Assembly: GCF_001026695.1 (NCBI RefSeq)
Contig: NZ_LDNB01000013.1
Span: 62,001 to 126,000, forward strand
Reading direction: 5' to 3'
Length of the DNA stretch: 64,000 nucleotides
DNA from: Neobacillus vireti
GTDB taxonomy: Bacteria; Bacillota; Bacilli; Bacillales; Cytobacillaceae
The translations under genes were made by a program, and so were the position numbers. Below, in pieces: positions 54,645-63,576 of the stretch. Below the pieces are notes generated by a model, which had not been told where the DNA came from, did no database searches, and saw only the letters and a program-made list of their open reading frames with translations. Positions within the stretch are counted from its first letter, which is position 1. Each line of letters opens with the position of its first letter.

Positions 54645-54673
54645 GAATAGGGAGACATAAATTCTCCCTATTC
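54645..54673 (-). terminator. Attenuator-like hairpin between livJ and livH
   Basis: GAATAGGGAGA and TCTCCCTATTC form an 11-bp stem with a poor T-run. It probably lets some transcription through, giving more binding protein than permease. Confidence 0.65.
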
Positions 54674-54714
54674 TTTTTGAAAACTATAAAGTTTGTGCGC
54701 TTGCGCTTTTCTAT

Positions 54715-55890
54715 TTAAGGATTTACTTTCGTTTTAAATGTTTGTTCGCCGTTTTGATATTCTAAAATAACAGCTGCCTTGATTGGGTCATGGTTTTTAT
54801 CAAGCTTCATTTTTCCAGTGATAAGTTCAAGCCCATCTGTCTCAGCAAGAGCCTTTTGGATTTTTTTTGGATCGCTGCTGCCGGCACGCTTGATGGCATC
54901 GGCAATGAAATAAGCAGAATCATAACCTAAAGCGTTGAAGGCATCAGGTGACTTATCTTTGTATTTAGCTTTGAAGGCTTTCACGAAATCTTGAACCTTC
55001 TGATCAGAATCCCCAGAAGAATAGTGGTTGGTAATAAACGTATTGTTTAAGGCATCCTTGCCGGCAAGTTCTACTAGTTTAGGAGAGTCCCAGCCATCAG
55101 CGCCCATCATTGGCACCTTAAGTCCTAATTCACGAGCCTGTTTAACAATTAGACCAACCTCTTCATAATATCCAGGAACAAAAATGAAATCAGGATTTTT
55201 CCCTTTAATATTCGTTAATTGGGCGTGGAAGTCCGTATCCTTCGCTAAATATGCTTCTTCAATGACGACGTTTCCGCCCATTTTTGTAAATAATTCCTTA
55301 AAGGAGGCAGCAAGTCCCTTAGAATAGTCACTTGCACTGTCAATGAAGACAGCAGCCGTTTTAACATTTAATTCCTTCGCCGCAAAATTCGCTGCCACTG
55401 TCCCTTGGAATGGGTCAATGAAGCAAGTACGGAAGACGAAATCATTTAATTTGCCCTTGTTCACTGTCACGTCAGCACTTGTACCAGTTGGCGTCAAGAG
55501 CGGAATGCTGTTACTTTGAGCAATTTCTATTTGTGCTTTTGTATTTCCGCTAGTAGCAGCACCGATAATAGCGGCAACCTTATCTTGGCTAATCAATTTT
55601 GTAGCACCATTAATCGCTTCAGGTGCATCAGATTTATTGTCAAATGGAACGAGCTTCAGCTTCTTACCATCAATGCCCTCTTTATTAATCTCTTCAAACG
55701 CCAGTTCAATCCCTTCCTTAATCGATTGACCGTAAGAGGCAACACCTCCGGATAACTCAAGGTTGGCTCCAATCTTAATCACGCCATCCTTGTCGCCATC
55801 CCCGCTTGTATTCGCAGAACCGCATCCCGCCATCACACCTGCCGCTACCATAAGCGACATGAAAACACCAGCTACCTTTTTCTTTCTCAT
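54715..55890 (-). CDS. livJ: Branched-chain amino acid ABC transporter binding lipoprotein
   Basis: 391 residues. Lipobox VMAGC (Cys23). Type I periplasmic binding fold: IGANLELSGGVASYGQSIKEGIELAFEEIN and DGWDSPKLVELAG are typical LivJ/LivK segments. First gene of the liv operon; a CodY-like box lies about 70 bases upstream. Exact ligand is not certain. Confidence 0.92.
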   Translation of the reverse strand: MRKKKVAGVFMSLMVAAGVMAGCGSANTSGDGDKDGVIKIGANLELSGGVASYGQSIKEGIELAFEEINKEGIDGKKLKLVPFDNKSDAPEAINGATKLISQDKVAAIIGAATSGNTKAQIEIAQSNSIPLLTPTGTSADVTVNKGKLNDFVFRTCFIDPFQGTVAANFAAKELNVKTAAVFIDSASDYSKGLAASFKELFTKMGGNVVIEEAYLAKDTDFHAQLTNIKGKNPDFIFVPGYYEEVGLIVKQARELGLKVPMMGADGWDSPKLVELAGKDALNNTFITNHYSSGDSDQKVQDFVKAFKAKYKDKSPDAFNALGYDSAYFIADAIKRAGSSDPKKIQKALAETDGLELITGKMKLDKNHDPIKAAVILEYQNGEQTFKTKVNP

Positions 55891-55953
55891 GGCTTTACCC
55901 CCTGTTTTTTTAAAAGTTTCCCAACCAATTGTCTTACTGTTTTCAAAAGAGAT

Positions 55954-55968
55954 AATATTCTGAAAATA
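55954..55968. promoter_or_regulatory. CodY-like box upstream of livJ
   Basis: AATATTCTGAAAATA differs from AATTTTCWGAAAATT at two of 15 positions. CodY represses branched-chain amino acid uptake genes when those amino acids are plentiful, so the location is apt. Confidence 0.65.
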
Positions 55969-56155
55969 TTGTACCTAATATTTTAGAGTTCGTCTAGTCA
56001 TAAATTACGTTATTTTAAAATAATTCGGAATATAATGATAATTACCTTTATTACGCTCTTAATAGGGTTTATTCCTTTAAAGTGAATAAGGATTTATTTT
56101 TAACGAAAAATAAATCTGCTTTTCCATTATTTTGTCGAAATATAATTTCTTCTCC

Positions 56156-56192
56156 CCCCAAAAAAAAAGAGACTCCTGATTTAGGAATCTCT
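56156..56192 (-). terminator. Terminator of niaP
   Basis: GAGA.TCCT and AGGA.TCTC arms (56169-56192), followed on the minus strand by nine or more Ts. Confidence 0.82.
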
Positions 56193-56204
56193 CGCTTCTA
56201 ATGA

Positions 56205-57410
56205 TTAAAGCAATTCTTTGCTCTTCGTTTCCTTTCCCAAAAAGAGAACGGTACATGCCCCTATTAGGACTGAAATACAAAAACAAGTAAAAATGACCGA
56301 AATCGAAATGTTCTGTGCAACAAGATATCCGACCAATAAAGGCCCTAGCACACCGCCAATCCGTCCAAAGGAAGCGGCCATCCCTGTGCCTGTACCGCGG
56401 ATCACAGTCGGATATTGTTCAGGTGTATAGGCATACAGGCCGCCCCAGGCGCCAAGGTTAAAGAATGACAACAGAATTCCCGCCGTCATTAACATATTCG
56501 TTGTTTCGGCAGACCCAAAAAGGTAGGCACTTACAGCCGTACCCGTTAAGTAGACCACTAACACAAATTTCCGCCCAAACCTTTCAATGCACCAGGCGGC
56601 GGTAAAATAGCCCGGAAGCTGCGCAAGTGTCATGATGAGCACATATTCAAAACTCTTAATTAAACTAAAGCCTTTCATGACCATCACGCTTGGGAGCCAT
56701 AAGAACATCCCATAATAGGAGAAGACAACGCAGAACCAAACAATCCAAAGCATTGCCGTCTGGCGGCTGTATTCTTTGGACCACAGCTTCTTCATGCTTT
56801 GAAGAGCCGAGATTTTCTCCCTATCCTTGACGGCTGAAAAGCGCGGCGAATCGGGCAGACCGATACGCAAAAATAAAGCATAGAGCGCCGGAAGGGCACT
56901 AATTAACAATGCTGCCTGCCAGCCAAACTTCGGAATCACAAAATAGGAAATGACAGCCGCAATCAGCCAGCCGCCAGCCCAAAAGCTTTCGAGCAAAACG
57001 ACAATTCGGCCGCGTTTCTCAACCGGGACACTTTCAGAAACCAGTGTCGAGGCAACCGGAAGCTCTCCGCCTAAACCGGCTCCAACTAAAAATCTTAACA
57101 CCAAAAAGACCGTTAACGTGGATGTAAAGGCGGAGGCCCCGCTTCCAACTGAAAATAATAATAACGTAATGATAAAAACATGTTTGCGGCCAATCCGATC
57201 GGCCATTAACCCAAAAACGAGGGCCCCAACCGCCATTCCAATCGAATTAATACTGCCAATCCAGCCCATCTGGCCCGGAGTTAAATCCCATTCCAGCTTT
57301 AAAGCCGCGATAATGAAGCTGAGCATGCCCACATCCATGGCATCGAACATCCAGCCCATCCCGGCAATTCCCAGTAATTTTCGTTCTGATATTTCCTTCT
57401 TGTTGTTCAT
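56205..57410 (-). CDS. niaP: MFS transporter, niacin permease-like
   Basis: A 12-helix major facilitator of 401 residues. GWMFDAMDVGMLSFIIAAL, GLMADRIGRKHVFI and GLGGELPVASTLVSE closely resemble B. subtilis NiaP (YceI), which imports nicotinate. A perfect palindrome upstream could be the NiaR operator. Other aromatic-acid porters look similar, so substrate is inferred. Confidence 0.75.
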   Translation of the reverse strand: MNNKKEISERKLLGIAGMGWMFDAMDVGMLSFIIAALKLEWDLTPGQMGWIGSINSIGMAVGALVFGLMADRIGRKHVFIITLLLFSVGSGASAFTSTLTVFLVLRFLVGAGLGGELPVASTLVSESVPVEKRGRIVVLLESFWAGGWLIAAVISYFVIPKFGWQAALLISALPALYALFLRIGLPDSPRFSAVKDREKISALQSMKKLWSKEYSRQTAMLWIVWFCVVFSYYGMFLWLPSVMVMKGFSLIKSFEYVLIMTLAQLPGYFTAAWCIERFGRKFVLVVYLTGTAVSAYLFGSAETTNMLMTAGILLSFFNLGAWGGLYAYTPEQYPTVIRGTGTGMAASFGRIGGVLGPLLVGYLVAQNISISVIFTCFCISVLIGACTVLFLGKETKSKELL

Positions 57411-57505
57411 TGGATCCCCCTTATGCTGAATTTTCGTTTACATTATTCCCCAAAAATATTATTTTAGAGACGGACAGTAAATCTATCAGCCATAAAGGTA
57501 TTTTA

Positions 57506-57525
57506 ACAACTGTCTTTACAGTTGT
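57506..57525. promoter_or_regulatory. Palindrome upstream of niaP, possible NiaR operator
   Basis: ACAACTGT-CTTT-ACAGTTGT, perfect eight-base arms, about 100 bases before niaP. NiaR regulates niaP in Bacillus; I cannot verify the exact consensus. Confidence 0.45.
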
Positions 57526-57600
57526 CACTATTTTTTAATAGAACAGAAAAAATGGAGAATACGGATTATACTATTCAGCTACTGAAAAAAATAAAAGGTT

Positions 57601-57635
57601 AAGACCCCTGCTTTAGTGAAAAGAGCAGGGGTCTT
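57601..57635 (-). terminator. Terminator of the ABC exporter operon
   Basis: AAGACCCCTGCT and AGCAGGGGTCTT, a 12-bp perfect stem. Confidence 0.85.
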
Positions 57636-57646
57636 TGGTCAGCACG

Positions 57647-59503
57647 TTAATCCAGCGCTTCTTCAACATTTTTAAATTGGTTAAAAAACATTTGATAATA
57701 TCGGCCTTGGGCGCTCATTAGTTCGTCATGGCTTCCTTGTTCGACGATTTGCCCGCCATCAATCACCATAATTGTATCGGCATCACGAATCGTATTTAAG
57801 CGGTGGGCAATGATAAAGCTCGTTCGGTCCTCCATCAGCTTGAGCAGGGCTGCTTGAATATGGAGCTCAGTTCTCGTATCAATGCTGCTTGTCGCTTCAT
57901 CTAAAATCAATAACGACGGTTTTGCGAGCATCACCCTGGCAATCGCCAACAGCTGGCGCTCTCCTTGGCTGAGATTGCCGCCATTTTCCGAAAGGATGGT
58001 TTCATATTGCTGGGGGAGCCGTCTGATAAAACCATCGGCATTCGCCATTCTCGCCGCCGTTTCGACCTCGTCATCACTTGCATCGGGTTTTCCGTACTTA
58101 ATATTCTCCTTAATTGTTCCGGAAAATAAATACGTATCCTGGAGGACAAACCCAAAGCAGCTCCTTAAGCTGTCTCTTGTATAGGTACGAATATCGCGGC
58201 CGTCTAGAAGAATTCTCCCCTCGCTGACATCGTAGAAGCGTGTTAGCAGGTTGACGATCGTCGTTTTACCCGCCCCAGTTGGACCGACCAAAGCGGTACT
58301 GCTGCCAACAACCGCCTCAAAACTGACATTTTTTAAAATTGGCACATCCAGCCGATAACCGAAGCTGACATTCTCAAAGACAACATGGCCTTTCGGATTT
58401 TTTAGGTCCGCGGCATTAGCTGTATCTGCCGTCTCTTCTTGTTCATCGATGACTTCAAAGACACGCTCTGCCCCGGCAACACCTGATTGGAGGATGTTAA
58501 AGATGTTGGCAAGGTCATTAAGCGGCCGGACAAACTGCCTCGAGTAGGTGATGAAGCTCGCGATAGCCCCGACCGTGATCAAACTCTTAGAAGCAAGGAT
58601 CCCGCCGATGACAGCGACAATCGCAAAGCCGAGATTATTAATCACATTCATAATCGGCATCAGAAATCCCGACCAAATTTGTGCCTTAAGGCCGACCGCA
58701 CGGAGCTTTGTATTGACGACTTCAAACTCTTCGATGACCTTATCCTCATGATTAAACGCTTTGACGACTTCAATGCCGGAAATAGTCTCCTCAATATGGC
58801 CATTTAATTTCCCAAGCTGTACTTGTTGATTTTTAAAAAAGACACTCGTTCTTTTCGCAATCGTCCGTGTCAGCAAGAAGACGAGTGGGACGGTCACTAA
58901 GCTTGCTACTGTTAACACAGGACTTAGGATTAACATCATGATTAACGAACCGGCAATGACAATCAACCCTGACATCAGCTGTGTTGTTGATTGCGAGATT
59001 GTATTGCTGACGTTATCGACATCATTCGAAAGCCTGCTCATCAGTTCCCCGTGTGTTCGCGAATCAAAAAAGGAGACCGGCAGCTTTTGCAGCTTTTTAA
59101 ACAGGGCATCGCGGAGGCGCATGACCACCCTCCCGGCAACACCGGCCATCAGCCAGCCCTGTAAAAATGTCAAACCGGCATCGGCAGCATAGGCGCACGT
59201 TAGAACGACAATCATGATTTCCAGGAATGAAAAATCTACTTTGCCATTATGAAGGCCCATCGCATCTACCGCTTTCCCAATTAAGAACGGGGCGAGGAGC
59301 ATGAGGGCTGCATCAATCACGATAAAAAGTAAGATGAGCGCGAGCATTTTGCGCTCATTGCCAAAATAATGCCAAAGACGCTTCAATGTCGCCTTAAAGT
59401 TCTTCGGCTTAACGACAGGGCCACGAAGCCGCTGGGCACCGCCGGGTCTCAATGGAGGAGGGGCAGCAGGGCTGCTTGCGGTTTGTTCCGTTCCCTTTGA
59501 CAT
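57647..59503 (-). CDS. ABC exporter half-transporter with consensus ATPase site (YfiC-like)
   Basis: 618 residues: a Pro-rich N-terminus, six membrane helices (about 50-340), then an ATPase: GPTGAGKTT, LSQGERQLLAIAR, LLILDEATSSID (catalytic Glu) and AHRLNTI. With the preceding gene it forms a heterodimeric multidrug or lipid exporter like B. subtilis YfiB/YfiC or BmrC/BmrD. One base separates the two genes. Confidence 0.88.
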   Translation of the reverse strand: MSKGTEQTASSPAAPPPLRPGGAQRLRGPVVKPKNFKATLKRLWHYFGNERKMLALILLFIVIDAALMLLAPFLIGKAVDAMGLHNGKVDFSFLEIMIVVLTCAYAADAGLTFLQGWLMAGVAGRVVMRLRDALFKKLQKLPVSFFDSRTHGELMSRLSNDVDNVSNTISQSTTQLMSGLIVIAGSLIMMLILSPVLTVASLVTVPLVFLLTRTIAKRTSVFFKNQQVQLGKLNGHIEETISGIEVVKAFNHEDKVIEEFEVVNTKLRAVGLKAQIWSGFLMPIMNVINNLGFAIVAVIGGILASKSLITVGAIASFITYSRQFVRPLNDLANIFNILQSGVAGAERVFEVIDEQEETADTANAADLKNPKGHVVFENVSFGYRLDVPILKNVSFEAVVGSSTALVGPTGAGKTTIVNLLTRFYDVSEGRILLDGRDIRTYTRDSLRSCFGFVLQDTYLFSGTIKENIKYGKPDASDDEVETAARMANADGFIRRLPQQYETILSENGGNLSQGERQLLAIARVMLAKPSLLILDEATSSIDTRTELHIQAALLKLMEDRTSFIIAHRLNTIRDADTIMVIDGGQIVEQGSHDELMSAQGRYYQMFFNQFKNVEEALD

Positions 59504-59504
59504 G

Positions 59505-61235
59505 TTACAAAACCTCCTTGCCCATCTGAGATTGATAAATTTCTTGATAAACGATACACGTATTGATTAACTCTTGATGGGTTCCAAACCCAACTACTTC
59601 ACCTTGGTCAAGCACAACAATTTTGTCAGCATCGATAATCGAGGTAATCCGCTGGGCAATCAGGAGACAGGTAAGCCCCTGGGCATATGTCTTCAATCCC
59701 GCCTTTATCTTTGCCTCCGTAGCTACATCTACTGCGCTTGTGCTGTCATCTAAGATTAAAATCTCCGGTTTTTTCACCAACGCTCTGGCTATTGAAATCC
59801 GCTGCTTCTGCCCTCCGGAAAAATTAACACCGCCTTGGCCAATTCTAGTTTCATAGCCCTCCGGAGAAGCGGTGATAAAGTCATGGGCGCCGGCAATTGC
59901 CGCAGCCGCTTCGACTTCTTCTTTGGAGGCATCTTCTTTCCCCCAGCGAATATTTTCCGCGACACTGCCGGTAAAAAGGATATTCTTTTGCGGCACCATC
60001 GCAATCTTCTCTCTTAAAATGCTCGGGTTAACAAGTTTTATATCTTCGCCATCTACCTTAATAGTGCCGCTCGCCGCATCATAAAAGCGGGGGATGAGTC
60101 CGACGAGGGTACTTTTCCCTGAACCGGTTGAGCCGATGATCCCGACTGTCTCACCTGGCAGAATAGTAAAGGTAATATCCTTTAATACAGCTTCACCGGT
60201 GGTCCCGTCATACGCGAAGGAAACATGTTCAAAATCAATTCTGCCTTTTTCCGCGTGAGACGGCGGTGCAGTCTCGTTTTTCCAAGTGATGTCTTCCTGC
60301 TGTGAAAAGACTTCGTCAATTCTGCCTGCTGATGCCTTGGCGCGGACGAACATATTAAAAACCATGGAGATCATCATCAAGGAAAATAAGATTTGCGTCA
60401 TATAGTTGATAAACGCAATAATATGACCGACCTGAATGTTTCCAGTGCTGACCCCTAATCCGCCAATCCAAAGGACAACGATGATGCCGAGGTTAACCGT
60501 CAGCATAATCGCCGGGCTAAAGGTAGCCATCAGGCGTCCGGCAGCGATCGATTGCTGCTTAAACTGTTCATTTACCTTGGTAAACTTGCCAATCTCGACA
60601 TCAAAGCGATTGAACGCCTTCACGACGCGAACACCTGATAAATACTCACGCATCACACCGTTCACACGGTCCAATGCCTTTTGCACCTTGGCGAAGAGCG
60701 GGAACCCTAATCGTAAATTCACGATAATTAACAAGGCAACAATCGGCACCACAACCGCTAGCACCACGGATAAATGGAGATTGAGTCGCGTTGCCATAAT
60801 GAGACCGCCAATCGCCAGCAGCGGGGCCTTAACGAAAATCCGCATCAGTCCATTGACAAACACTTGCACCTGGGTGACATCGTTTGTCAGCCGGGTAATG
60901 AGCGACGCGCGGTCAAACCTATCAAGGTTTTTAAAGGAGAGCGTTTGAATTTTCTTAAATAAATCCGATCGTAATTCTGTTCCAAAATTTTGCGATACGA
61001 TGCTGGCCATAATGCTTCTTGTCGAGGCAGCCACTGCCCCACATGCGGTAATCGCGAGCATCAGCCCGCCCATTTTCAAGACATAATGGATATCCTTATT
61101 GGCCACACCTTCATCAATGATTTTCGCCATAATCGTCGGCTGCAGCAAGTCACTAATCGCTTCAAAGGTGAGAAATAAGACGGCAATGCTGAAAGACTTC
61201 CAATATTTCTTTATGTATTTTGCTAAAAACTTCAT
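59505..61235 (-). CDS. ABC exporter half-transporter with degenerate ATPase site (YfiB-like)
   Basis: 576 residues: six helices (about 15-310) and an ATPase with GSTGSGKST and FSGGQKQRISIAR. The Walker B is ILILDDSTSAVD, with Asp in place of the catalytic Glu, and the His-loop reads AQRITSI with Gln in place of His. This is the usual degenerate partner of a heterodimeric exporter. First gene of the pair. Confidence 0.88.
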   Translation of the reverse strand: MKFLAKYIKKYWKSFSIAVLFLTFEAISDLLQPTIMAKIIDEGVANKDIHYVLKMGGLMLAITACGAVAASTRSIMASIVSQNFGTELRSDLFKKIQTLSFKNLDRFDRASLITRLTNDVTQVQVFVNGLMRIFVKAPLLAIGGLIMATRLNLHLSVVLAVVVPIVALLIIVNLRLGFPLFAKVQKALDRVNGVMREYLSGVRVVKAFNRFDVEIGKFTKVNEQFKQQSIAAGRLMATFSPAIMLTVNLGIIVVLWIGGLGVSTGNIQVGHIIAFINYMTQILFSLMMISMVFNMFVRAKASAGRIDEVFSQQEDITWKNETAPPSHAEKGRIDFEHVSFAYDGTTGEAVLKDITFTILPGETVGIIGSTGSGKSTLVGLIPRFYDAASGTIKVDGEDIKLVNPSILREKIAMVPQKNILFTGSVAENIRWGKEDASKEEVEAAAAIAGAHDFITASPEGYETRIGQGGVNFSGGQKQRISIARALVKKPEILILDDSTSAVDVATEAKIKAGLKTYAQGLTCLLIAQRITSIIDADKIVVLDQGEVVGFGTHQELINTCIVYQEIYQSQMGKEVL

Positions 61236-61325
61236 CTTCCCACCTCAGAATTTCGGGTCTCGTAATAAACATATTATAATTTTGTTCTGGGCAAATAAAC
61301 AATTAATTAGTTTGAAAAATAAGGG

Positions 61326-61437
61326 TTTGGCGAAATCCGCGGCCAGTTTGGCGAGATTAATAAGGTTGTTGGCGAATAAATCCGAAGTTTAGCGAGATTC
61401 CCGACCGGTTTAGCGAGATTCCAGCACAAATTGGCGA
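61326..61437. repeat. 21-bp tandem array, core TTTGGCGAGATT (locus G)
   Basis: Six copies of TTTGGCGA or TTTAGCGA start at 61326, 61347, 61368, 61388, 61409 and 61430 (spacings 21, 21, 20, 21, 21), most followed by GATT. It lies 3' of the ASCH gene on that gene's strand, where the core reads AATCTCGCCAA. Confidence 0.92.
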
Positions 61438-61526
61438 GATTATTGATAAGAGTGAATAATCGGAGTCTATTTCTGTAAAAAGGTAATAAAAAATGGCCCA
61501 TAAACATGGACCACTTGTTAGTCATA

Positions 61527-61874
61527 TTAATCTTCGACGGGGCGAAATTCATGGACCCAAACGCGCATTTGCGGGAGCCATGGCATTCCTGGGTGGTAAG
61601 ATAGGATCGATTGTTTATAATCCTCCACCGTTTCGAAGCCCTCGCGGCGGGCATCAGCGTCAGTCAGCTCACCAAGGCTTTGCGAATAAACATTTTCAAC
61701 GACGAACTGACGGCCTTCAAGCGTCATGATTTCGCCTGGGTCGGCATATCTACCATTTCGGCGTGTCGCTGTTTTTTCTCCTGCTAGCACCTTCTTAACA
61801 TCTGCTTCCATCGTCACTAACCGCTCAATGGAACAGGTTTTCGGCGGCAATGTATTGTTTTCATGTTGTGTCAT
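61527..61874 (-). CDS. ASCH domain protein
   Basis: A 115-residue protein with the ASCH (PUA-like) fold: VKKVLAGEKTATRRNGRYADPGEIMTL is the conserved ligand-binding segment. Such proteins are thought to bind RNA or modified nucleosides (some are N4-acetylcytidine amidohydrolases). Single gene. Confidence 0.82.
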   Translation of the reverse strand: MTQHENNTLPPKTCSIERLVTMEADVKKVLAGEKTATRRNGRYADPGEIMTLEGRQFVVENVYSQSLGELTDADARREGFETVEDYKQSILSYHPGMPWLPQMRVWVHEFRPVED

Positions 61875-61953
61875 GTTGACATCCTCCTTTTACCAATTGA
61901 TTTACCTATATTAACACTATTGTCAGCGTAATAAAAGCGGCTGAGGATTTCTC

Positions 61954-62751
61954 TTAGACATTCAAATCTCTTTTTTTATAAAAGAAAAAGGTAGCAAACG
62001 AAAGCACGCCGATTAACACGGCAGAGAGGACAATGACGCTTGGCTTGAGTCCGCCGCCATACATGACCTGTTTCGCTTCAAAATATTTAAAAGGCGTCAA
62101 GTACTTTAATCCCTTGAGGTGTTCGTTCAAATCGACGGCGACCGATAACCCGTATGTCAGCAAAAGAATGGCCGTCGCTTGCGATGCCGCCGTCTTAGCT
62201 TTCTTTTTGACCGCAGCAAGAGCACTGCCGATGACCATAAATAAGATTTGCAAAATAAACATTCCTGCCATTAATAAAGAGATTTCACGATTGACGGCCT
62301 CGCCATGGCTGTATTTCCCCATGAGAATGATGGACGATACAAGCGTTACAAGATTAAAGATAACGATATTCACGAATGCGGCCGATAATTTTGCAGTAAT
62401 GATGGTCTTTCTAGCTACCGGCTTGGTGAATAAAAACTCCGACGTTTTTTCACGCTCTTCTTTGGCGATAATCGTTGCCCCAAGCATCGCCGCATGGATG
62501 GTGGCCATCAATAACAAATAGATGAAGAGCATGCCATAATATCCGCTAGCCTTCGATAAATCCAAGTCGCTCATACCTAAGACCACCTTTAGTGATTTTG
62601 GTAAGTCGGCCATCATCGTATTAATCGATTGGCCTGATGATGAAAACGCCTCAAATTTAGCCATTCCTGATGCTACCATAAAGAAGATACCGATACTCCA
62701 AAAGATGAGCGATTTCCGGTGCGACTTCAATTCTTTTAAAAATATATTCAC
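61954..62751 (-). CDS. ABC-2 type transporter permease (second)
   Basis: 265 residues, six helices. MNIFLKELKSHRKSLIFWSIGI and KEEREKTSEFLFTKPVARKTIITAKL match the neighbouring permease (REKTADFLLTKPVTRTTILTAKL), so the two are paralogues and probably pair as a heterodimer. Cargo unknown. Confidence 0.87.
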   Translation of the reverse strand: MNIFLKELKSHRKSLIFWSIGIFFMVASGMAKFEAFSSSGQSINTMMADLPKSLKVVLGMSDLDLSKASGYYGMLFIYLLLMATIHAAMLGATIIAKEEREKTSEFLFTKPVARKTIITAKLSAAFVNIVIFNLVTLVSSIILMGKYSHGEAVNREISLLMAGMFILQILFMVIGSALAAVKKKAKTAASQATAILLLTYGLSVAVDLNEHLKGLKYLTPFKYFEAKQVMYGGGLKPSVIVLSAVLIGVLSFATFFFYKKRDLNV

Positions 62752-62769
62752 GGTTGATCCACCTCCAGA

Positions 62770-63570
62770 TTAGACAGCATGAATATCCTTTTTCGCATAA
62801 ACCAGATAACTCGCCGCTATCGCAAGAATGATAATGATGGCACCAGTCATTAAGAAGGGGGCCTCGAAGCTTGCATGTTTCAAAATGTAGCCAGTTTCAA
62901 AATATTTAAACGGCGAAAGATAGCGTTTTGCTTCCTCACCAGACGTGCCGCCGCTTAGCATCCCTAAAAAGTAAAAACCAAACACAGTGGCAAGTGAGAC
63001 AGTCAGTACCGATTTTATTTTTGGAACAATGACAGAAATGATGACGCCTAGTGCTAGAAAAATCAGCTGGATAAACAACAGCGTAAGTGACAGCAAGATA
63101 AATAGCTGGAAACTAAAATCTTCTGTCTTCACTTGAAACACCATGATGCTCGCTGCCGCTAAATAAACGATATTGGTGATGACAAGTGAAGTAAGCGCCG
63201 CTAGCAGTTTGGCTGTCAAAATCGTTGTCCGGGTAACAGGCTTTGTTAACAGAAAATCCGCTGTTTTTTCCCGGACTTCCTTACTGACAATGGATGTGCC
63301 CAGATTCATCGCCTGGATCGCGCCGCACAGGCTAATAAACGCGAGTGGAAAGCAGTAGAATCCTAGAATCGTAAAGAATCCGCCTAGGTTGATTCCGAGT
63401 GCATTGCGAATGGTCTCCGGATACCCTTCCAGAATTTTAGTAAACTCCGCTGCATCACGGGCAAATGAAGGATATAGCGCCATATAAAAGACGACAATCG
63501 CTGCTAATGATAGCGACCAAATCATTGTCGACTTCCGGGACGCCTGCAATTCATGCATAAAGATATTCAT
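62770..63570 (-). CDS. ABC-2 type transporter permease (first)
   Basis: 266 residues, six helices, sharing the MNIFMHELQASRKSTMIWSL start and the cytoplasmic REKTADFLLTKPVTR loop with its paralogue. AAAGGAGG precedes the ATG. It follows the ATPase gene by six bases. Confidence 0.87.
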   Translation of the reverse strand: MNIFMHELQASRKSTMIWSLSLAAIVVFYMALYPSFARDAAEFTKILEGYPETIRNALGINLGGFFTILGFYCFPLAFISLCGAIQAMNLGTSIVSKEVREKTADFLLTKPVTRTTILTAKLLAALTSLVITNIVYLAAASIMVFQVKTEDFSFQLFILLSLTLLFIQLIFLALGVIISVIVPKIKSVLTVSLATVFGFYFLGMLSGGTSGEEAKRYLSPFKYFETGYILKHASFEAPFLMTGAIIIILAIAASYLVYAKKDIHAV

Positions 63571-63576
63571 AGTTAC

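Larger units (their letters stand above)
55891..56204. other. Upstream gap of livJ
   Basis: It carries the CodY-like box and, at the left end of niaP, a terminator (56156-56192). The AT-rich remainder shows nothing else. Confidence 0.5.
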
